In this document: piece after piece, positions 54,001 through 63,000 of the stretch
How the letters are laid out: the number at the start of each line of letters is the position of its first letter
How positions within the stretch are numbered: the stretch's first letter is position 1
Assembly (NCBI GenBank): GCA_033026295.1
Contig: CM065175.1
Location: forward strand, 14,397,837-14,461,836
DNA: 64,000 nucleotides
Direction of reading: 5' to 3'
From: Channa striata
Lineage: Eukaryota; Chordata; Actinopteri; Anabantiformes; Channidae
The notes under the pieces: generated by a model
The model's database searches: none
What the model saw: only the letters and a program-made list of their open reading frames with translations
What the model was told of the DNA's origin: nothing
Program-made: the position numbers and the translations under genes

Positions 54001-57000
54001 ATGCGTTTGCTGTTTCTTTGTCAGACCCACCAGAGTTCAGCCTTGACCAGCCAACGCAAGTCCAGGTGGTGGAGGATGACACGGCCACCATCCCACTCCT
54101 GGTCTCAGCGAACCCAGAGGAGGTCTCCTGCATTTGGCTCCACCGCAGGGAGAAGCTGGTCAAAGGTGATCTGGGGCTGTGTGATGGCTCTATAAACCAG
54201 GTCCTAGTTGAGCTGAGCCAGCAAGTAAGCACTCAGCTCTGCCATTCAGGGTCTGAATAAAACATGGCAGGTTAGCCAGCATGGGACCCTGCCAAATGTG
54301 ATTCTCATTATGGCTCTAATGTATGCAGTCTAAATGAGGATTGCTGTCTCCCTGAATACAACACAACGGTTCTAAACCTGGCTTCTCCTCCACGCCGGTG
54401 TCATCAGGGCCCTGCTGCACCCACTCCCTTTTTCTGTTAACTCTGGTAGCCCCATCATAAAATGACCATATCCTAAATGGGGAAAAACCCCTATTACATT
54501 TTGAGACTGTGGTACAGAAGGTGTCTTACGCAGCCTTTTGTTGGCTTGATGTGGGAATCCAGCCAGGTCAATCAATAATGCAGGATTAGATGTCACTTAG
54601 AGACCAGTGGCCAGAGGACATGTGGCTGATGAGCGTGTAATGCATACTTAATTTATCACTGGTTTGTGTGTGTGTGTGTGTGTGTTTTATAAAGAGGCAG
54701 ATCCGCGGTACCACTGGTCAGACGACAATTCGCTGGAGATCAAGAATGTTACAAGGAAGGATGCCGGTGTTTACACTGTTAAGTGCACAAATGATGAGGG
54801 TGAAAACCAAACCTCCATCACGCTGGACATTCAGTGTAAGATCCTTCACTTAAACACATTTTTATGTCCAATAATGCGCTATTGGGTTTGATTTGTGCTT
54901 TTTATGTTGCTCGTGGAAACAATGTAAGTCAAACTATTCCACATTATTGCAAAAAAAATAAATGTCAATACCCATTGTCATTCCTCCCTAATTAATCCTT
55001 TTGAGGTTCAAAAATGTGTAAATATGGATGAAACTGCGAAGCATAAGTGTGTCAATGCATCGGCACAGACCCAGACAACAACACTGACTCTCAGACCCTG
55101 ACCAACAAAACATTCATTAGGCCTCCACACAAGGCCGTGCACCTTCAATGCTGCCTGGAGCCCAGCCTCAAGCTCCAGACCCTCTGCCCCGATACTGATG
55201 ATTTAATCATGGAAGTGCTGAAAATGTAGGTCTGCCTGCTTCGTCAAAGCCCACGGCACACGCCTAATGGATTCTGCCATGCTGATCAACGGGGCTTGAC
55301 AGTTGTAGATATTCATTATGTATGTAGAATTGTAGTAGCCCTAATGGTTGACAGTGTAGCCCACTTAACAACATCAATCCTGGTTAGTAGGCCAATGGTT
55401 AGATCCCCCGAACCCAGAGGGTATGTCTCTCTAGTGTTTCCCACCACCTCTTCAAGTGTGAACATGCTGTAGGTTTAGACAAGCAGGCACTAATGGCCTT
55501 ATTTTTGTACTCAAAGTACATGACACCCATGGGAAGTATAAAAAGCTTGTGAGGCAGAGGCAACCTAAGAAAAGAAGAGGAGCCTTGCAGTTAGGAAGGA
55601 CAGTTGATTTGATGAATAGATGGATGAAGAGATAAACCAGGGGAGGGGGGTTTGGTCAGAATGCCTCATGACTTGTATGACTGAGTCGTGTGAGTCACGA
55701 TGCACACGACTCAAGCGCAAGCGTTTTATAAAAAGGTCGTGGCATTGTTCAGGAAACACGGAGGCCAATAAGTACAGGATAATAAGGTAGTTCAAAGGAA
55801 AACTAAAGGCTGTTAAATGGAATGGCAAATGATTTGTCCTAGGCTGACATTTTAACCTTTGGTCCTACCTTAAGCATTGTCCTTTTTCCGTACGCTCAGA
55901 TGCTCCCAGTCTCAAGGCAGAAAAAGACCCCGTGTTTGTGAACTTGGGGGAAACAGCAGACCTGATCTGTGTGGCAGATGCCAACCCCATCACGCATGGC
56001 ATGTTCTCTTGGAAATGGCTGGTGAGGACTACATGAGCTACACGCACGTATGATGAAACACTGTCATCTTCTGAATTTTATTTCCTTTATAACATTTTAG
56101 CTGTGTTTGCTATTTATCACCGGCCTTTCTAAATGCACAGATGCATTATATTTCACCGGCTCTAACCATCCTTCCACCCCACCTCTCCCTGCTCCACACT
56201 CAGGCCAAATCCAGAAAAATAGCTTTCATTACTGCTGCGTGACTAAAGGGCACATTCGTCAATATGGCGTGGTCTCTGTATCTACTGATGCCTTCTCCGA
56301 TCTAACCCACCCCCTGGCAGTACTGTGTGTCCCGCTTTCAACCTACACAACCTCGCCTTTTCTTTTTTTCCTTTGGCTCTCCAACCCTTGGCATTATCCT
56401 TCTCTGTCCTCAGAGCTAATTCCCCTGACGCCTGTCCCACCCCCACTTCGAGCCCTGATGGTTTCCAGCTAAACTCTCCCTCACTGTCCACCTGTCTTGC
56501 TTTCTCACAGCCCCCAAACTCCAGCCCTCACCCGAGAGGAGGGGAGTGTGTATTGAGGGATAGATGCTGTCCTCCACTTATTCTCCCTCACTCTATCTTC
56601 CACAGGGAGAAGGGGAGGTGGGCATGGGAGAGGAGACCCAGGAAGACGAATCAGGCCTTCTGACCATCCATAACGTGACTCGAGCTCACGCTGGTCTTTA
56701 CCAGTGCACAGTCGATAATGGCATAGCACCCCCTGGCAGTGTAGTTGTGCAGCTGGTAGTTCAATGTGAGTTAGTGGTAGATTTTTTTCTCAGTGTCGGA
56801 GGGAAAAACACAAAGACCTATTTGTCGGACCATGCCCATGTTTTGTGCCTGTCATTAAATACACGTGCACATTTACTCCTGTATTGTGTCTGCTTTCTGC
56901 ATGAATAACCCTCCGTGCCTCCTTTGTCTTGTGAAGTCAAGCCAGAGCTTAAGAAAGGAGCTCAATGGAGGAAAGTAGCAAGTAGAGGGGATGGCACCAC

Positions 57001-60000
57001 TACTGCTGAGGTAGTGTGTCAAGCAGAAGGTATTCCTCGTGTCGACTTTGCTTGGGAGAAAAATGGTGTACGCATGGACTTTGCAAATCCCAGGTAAAAA
57101 AAAAGCATTTTTCCATTTCCCTTTATTCTCTTACCATTATGCTCACTATTAACTTAAGTGCTACTGTCAGCATTTGGTTACATATTGATGAATTCTCACA
57201 ATTAGATTAGGTTCTACCCTAATATAATATATTCTTTTGCCATTTCTTGCTATTTCACCACTAAATCCAGGTTTAGTGCATTTTATACTTTGCCTTTTAC
57301 TATGCAAATACCTGTTTAATGCTTCTTTGATGTGTGAAATTGGGTGACTTAGTGCAATCTGCAGGACATCACAATTCCTGCTGTCTGCCTGCTCAGGATT
57401 TATCTCTATTTCTGTGGATGTGTGTGTGTGTGAATGTGTGTGTGCGTGCACTTGCAAACATGTGTGTGCTGCAGGTATGAGGAGCGGCTTGTCAGGGAGG
57501 GCGCTGTCCACACCAGCACAGTCACAGTGGTAAATGTGAGCGCAGCTCTGGACTACGCCATCTTCAGCTGCACTGCTCGCAACTCGCTCGGGGAAGACAA
57601 GCTCGACATTCAGCTCGTCAGCACAAGTATTTATATGCATTTAGTGTGTGTGTGTGTGTGTGTTTGAGGTTGTATGTCCAAATTGAACCAGTAAAAAATA
57701 GCCCTGTAACAACTCAGGGCAACGCCTAATTATTAGAGAGACACTTTTTTCTTGCAGCAAGTTTTTCTCAACTAATTTGAATGACTCTGTGTAGTGAATG
57801 GGTCAATAGAAATACTGAGAATTTAAAACTACTGTCCAAATCTTTAAACAACTTTTAGTCTTACTAATTTTAACAATGCACTTTTCCCGCTTTAAAAACC
57901 GTTTGCAACCATTGCCAACTAAAAAGAAAAGTGGACACCACACAAAGGCTGAAATCACAAGGAGCCTAATTACTAGAGTGGAGCATAAAGAAAGTCAAGC
58001 GTCCAGTGATGTAAAGAACAAGAGGTAGTGGATTAAACCAGAACTTAAAGGCAAATGTACATTGGGTACTTGCTCACACTGGTGTGTGTGACTGCCTAAT
58101 GTGTAAGAAATTGTTTGTTAATGCAACTGAGTGATCCTTCACTATAGGGGGCCTGTGTCAGGCCTGTGTTGTTATCAGTTTTTTGGGCCCTCGGGGTCAA
58201 ACCCTACCTGCGGCAGCTTTAAATGAATGTCCATTTAATTAAAGTCAGTGGTCAAAGCACACAGCATGTGGAGATTATGCATATCACGAACTTGGCAGTC
58301 GAGCACAAATTTTTCCTTTGGTTCTAATTTGGCAGCAACTCAAAATAATTTTGTCTGTGCTGCCTCGTCCAAGGTTTATCAGGCTTTTCCAGCAACATTA
58401 CAATAGTGTGGGAGGACCATTGCTTGATTCTGTAAACTGGAAAGAGTTGTTGCTCCTGAGTGTCAGCCCTTTAAGAAACTTATTTCATTGCTCTATCTCC
58501 ACCTTATCGACGAGCCTATAGCAGCACGTCATTTCACACTCAGATAATGCTGCAGTGATATTCTTTGCTCTCTGGGTGCGCTCAGGCTTTTCTGCCTTCG
58601 AGCTACCTGTGTATCCTTGCACCACTGCCACTATCAACAAAGTCCTGCTCTCAGCAAAGGCCCACAGCCATCATTGGACACATTTAATGTTTACTATAAA
58701 AACCATAAAATACAATCCAATATTGGCCCTGTTTTCCCTCGTCTTTTTTTTAGTGCTGTGAATATTCATAATTAATCTCACGCAGTGATAATACATTTTA
58801 TATGCTTCCTTATCATTTTACAGCCCGAGAGGAAAGGAGATTTTTTTTTTTTCTTTTCCGTAGCGTGGTGCTTTTTGGATTTGAAGGAGACGAGATCCAA
58901 ATAAGGCTGACCCCTTTGCCCTGGAATCTTATGAGGGGAGCTGATAGTGGGAATTATTTACTCTGCAAACTGGGCTGCAGCCTGGAGCGTGAGACGAGTA
59001 GAGCATCCCCTTCTTATGTAGCTGCTCAACTATCTCTCCCCATTCTCTCCTTGACTATCTCTCGCTCTGCCCCAAAACCACCCTTCTTTTTTTCATGCTC
59101 CAAATGCAAAATAATCCACTTTCCCCTCACTACCCTGACTGAAGCAGTGCCTTCTGTCAGACCGAAGGTCTGGTTAGACTCCTTTGATCTTTGTTCACAA
59201 TATTGATAATAATCAAGAGACTTCAACCGCTATTGCATGACTTTGGTGGGATAAATTGGACAAATCAGCCACTTTGTTCTGAGTAAGTTCAGCTATAGCT
59301 CTGCCCTTGTTTCCTGATCATTCATACAACAAAGCACAACCCTAAGCAAAAGCAGATAAGGAGCAATGAACTGTTCAAAAATGCAAAGCTGTTGCTGTCA
59401 AAAAAAAATCTTTGGAAGCTTGTGAAATAAACTGTGATTAAGAAGAGATAAGCTGTTAAATAAACAAAGAGGTTTTGGAGGCTCCCTGACAAATCTTTGC
59501 TTGGTGATCATTTATTCCCCCTGATTTCATTGTACTCTCTGTTTTTATTAATAATCGAATATCTAAATAAATATTTATTAAATAGTTATTACCAAATTCC
59601 CTTTCTAAATGTCTAAGTGTCCTGACATCAAATCAACGGAGTTAAATAGTTATTGTTAGTTCTTCTGACATTTTGCTCACTTATCACATGGAAATAACTT
59701 TGTTCTAGAACAAAATCATCTTTATGTGAAGAAGGCCCAGTGCAAATATATTACATTTAAAAAAGACTGGATCGGCAAGGTGTCTCCTTACAAACACTGA
59801 TAGTGGGACCATCATCCCAAATTGTTTCTAAGAGCATCAGCTCTGCTCTCAACTTCAGAAACATGACTGTGTCGAAAGACGCATGGCAGGTGTCAGTTCT
59901 TAGCACTTCAAGCACCTTTTCAAATAGCTACTGGTCGAGTGAACGTGTTGGTTTTTTGCACAAATTTGAGTGAATCGCCCATTTTTCACATTTTCTTTCA

Positions 60001-63000
60001 TCCTCAGATCACCCAGATCCTCCTTCCTCATTTCGTCAAGTCAGTGTTGCCCATGACTCCGTAACTCTAGAGTGGATCCCAGGTTTTAATGGTGGTTTGC
60101 GACAAAGATTTCGTATAAGGTGAAACATCAAGAAACTACTGTACATTAGATTTTGGATTAAATGCTCTTATGATGAAGAATTGTTATTAATATTGCCTTT
60201 TGGTCCACAGATACCGTTGGGATAAGTCACCCAGTTTTCTGTACATGGACGTCTTTCCTCCTGGAGCAACAACCTTCACTGTCACCGACCTGCAGCCTGT
60301 CAGCACCTACAACTTCTCTGTCAATGCTCTCAATGCAATAGGGGAGAGTGAATATGCGGATAATAATGCAGTTCTGACCGTCACCACCAAGGGTCAGTTT
60401 GGAGTAACCCCAGCTTGACACTGAAAGGACACTGCTCTTTATGTTATATAACTTTAACATAAGCGAGTGGTTAATTACCAAGTGTGGCATCAAAGTTTTT
60501 GTGATTGTTGTTGTTACTTTATAGAGAGGCCAGAGCCAGAAGGAGATCTAGCAGATGATGATTCAGACTCGCAGAGTAAGTCTTTTATCACAACTCTCTG
60601 AAAAAGCTCTTAAGGGCAGTTGGAAATTGGTGTTTGCACAGCAGCTGGCTTCATTTGGCTAAATCATGTTAATGTATGCACCTCCAAGGCTTTTAATGTT
60701 TGCTGTATGAGAGTAGTAGTTGTCATGGCACCCATCCATACTTTTTCCCCTCTGCTAGTTATTAATCAATAAAGGCAGTTGGGAGAGTGGTTGGATCTGT
60801 CTCAGTCAGTTTTTATCTTACTGACTTTCCATACTACTTTCCCTTTGATATGTACTGAGCTTCTGTTTTGTGGAACAGGTGCAGGTGCGCTGCAGGCCTA
60901 TCTGACGCTAGTGTTCTCCGTGGTGTTTGGAGTCCTGCTGCTGTTGAATTCACTGGGATGTTTCTTTGGACTGAGGTGGAAAAAGAGGCGAAGCCAGACA
61001 GGTCGGCCATAATCATCTTTTCCTCTCCAGCTGTGCAAGTGTTTCCTCCATCACTTTCTGTCATCATAACCTCCTGATTCATCCACAAAATTCTAAAGAG
61101 CCCTGATGACTGTCTGCATGTTCGGCTTTCCATGTCCCCCTTTACATCAGCTCTCCTCCTTCTTGAAATCTGCACCTCCTGCCACATTCATCCTTCAGAT
61201 CGGTTGTTTTGTAAATGTCCTTTATCTCGTTTTTAGCTTCATGTCCTTCCCCTATCTGTCTGTCTCCTTCTATTTGTTCTAACTGCCAGTTCTCCTTCTC
61301 AATCTTTTATTTTTCATTTTTCACCTTCTCTGCCCTCTGGTTTTTACATAGATTTTTCTCAGCTTTTCTTGCCTTTAATTCGCTCTCACTCTCTGGCCTT
61401 TTTATTGCTCTGATCAATTCCAGTGCTTATAAGATGATGCACCTCTCTTCAAGTTCAAATTTCCTAACACTAAGCCTCTTTCCGTCCTTTTTTGTTCCCC
61501 CTGCAGGGGGTAGAGGAAGCAGTGTGTTAGATGGAAAGAAGAATGAAGAGGACGGGTAAGTTAGGGCTCTGCAGTAGAAGTAATAAAGACACGCACATCC
61601 AATCCACTCAGAGAGGACCTGATACATTGGCTGACCCAGCTACTAAAAGAGCCAGACAGACAAAGTAACACGCTTCTCTGAATATCCAATAATATGAGTC
61701 TCTCGAGAACTCTACCATAACAAATAAGTACCACATTATACATTAGACAATATACATTTTGTATTTACCCTAATATATGCAGGAAATAAATTGCTATGTG
61801 CCTGTTAGTTCATAGTGGGAATTAAGAGATGACAGAATGTAAATGACAGTAAATGACAGAATCTGATTGCTCTCCGTAGGTCCAGTCGGTCAACTGTAAG
61901 CAACTCCAACAAGTATGAGAGCAGAGAGAAGATCAACACCGCAGCCCAGCGCACCCTCCTCATCGACTCTGCATCCGAAACAGACAGCAACGTCTACGAA
62001 AGCTACGCAGCGGTGAGAACGAAGAGAGAGAAGGGGGTAATGCAAGAGTGTGAAGGGAGAAAAAGAGAAGGGCAATTGAGAAAATATGCAGAGACACAGG
62101 GAACGTTGACCAAACAAATGAGGGGAGAAAAGAGGTTAGGCAAGGGGTGAAAAGATCTGACAGAAGAGGAAGTGGACAATTCAGCCATAACGAGGAAAAT
62201 GGATAGATGAACTAATGAAACCTTTAGCTGTGCAGAGGGATGGAACATAGATCAATAGCCCACAATTAGCATTCAAAATACACATCGATCTCAGCAAAAT
62301 TATCATTTTGTTCTTCAGAAAGGCCAAGAAGGATTTGAACCCTAACGAAAACTGTTGAGCGAGGGAAAAGAAAACAGATAGCACAGTGCTGTCACAATGG
62401 GGTATAATGAAACCCCAAATCCCTGCAGAAAAAGCTTTATGTCACCCCTAGTTCCAAAGATCCTGTACACGCCGAAGCTGTAAGATATTCTTATAATGTG
62501 CAGTGGTTTAATGCAAATCACTTTGGTTGTATTTGCTCTTATTTGAGATATCATCTGTAAGCCTTCTGCCCAGTGGCATCACAGGACTCGATCCTCTGTC
62601 TTCGTCAGTAGTTACTAATTGTTCAGTCTAGTCACCCCATTGAGGTGCCTCAGATATTTTGAAGATGAATATATAAAGTAAGACAAACGTGCGTCTGCAT
62701 GGTTTTATATATAGCACCTCTATGGGAAAATACAGGGATGGGAAAATGTATTTTAGGTGAGCTGACCCTCTGAGAAGTAACTGCAGCCCCCTCTGCTCTG
62801 ATTTGGAACATGTGGAACTGTCATTTGGCTGAAGTTTTATAGGGTCAAAGTTCTCATGATGCTAAGGCTTTTGTTTCACTAATTTCAGGAAAGTTCCCAT
62901 TATTATTATTACCCCACCGGTGACTACGTACCGCCTCTCAGTCCACACACTGAGGAAACACGTCGGTTTGGTGAGACACAAATATGCATGTAAACAACAG

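Noticed and set aside
53892..54260. 122-codon frame around exon 15
   Set aside because: Starts in intron 14 and runs past the exon 15 donor; only 54025-54165 is coding.
58802..59206. 134-codon frame in nphs1 intron 20
   Set aside because: No domain, no homology recognised, and no splice signals linking it to the gene; nephrin continues directly from exon 20 to 60008.
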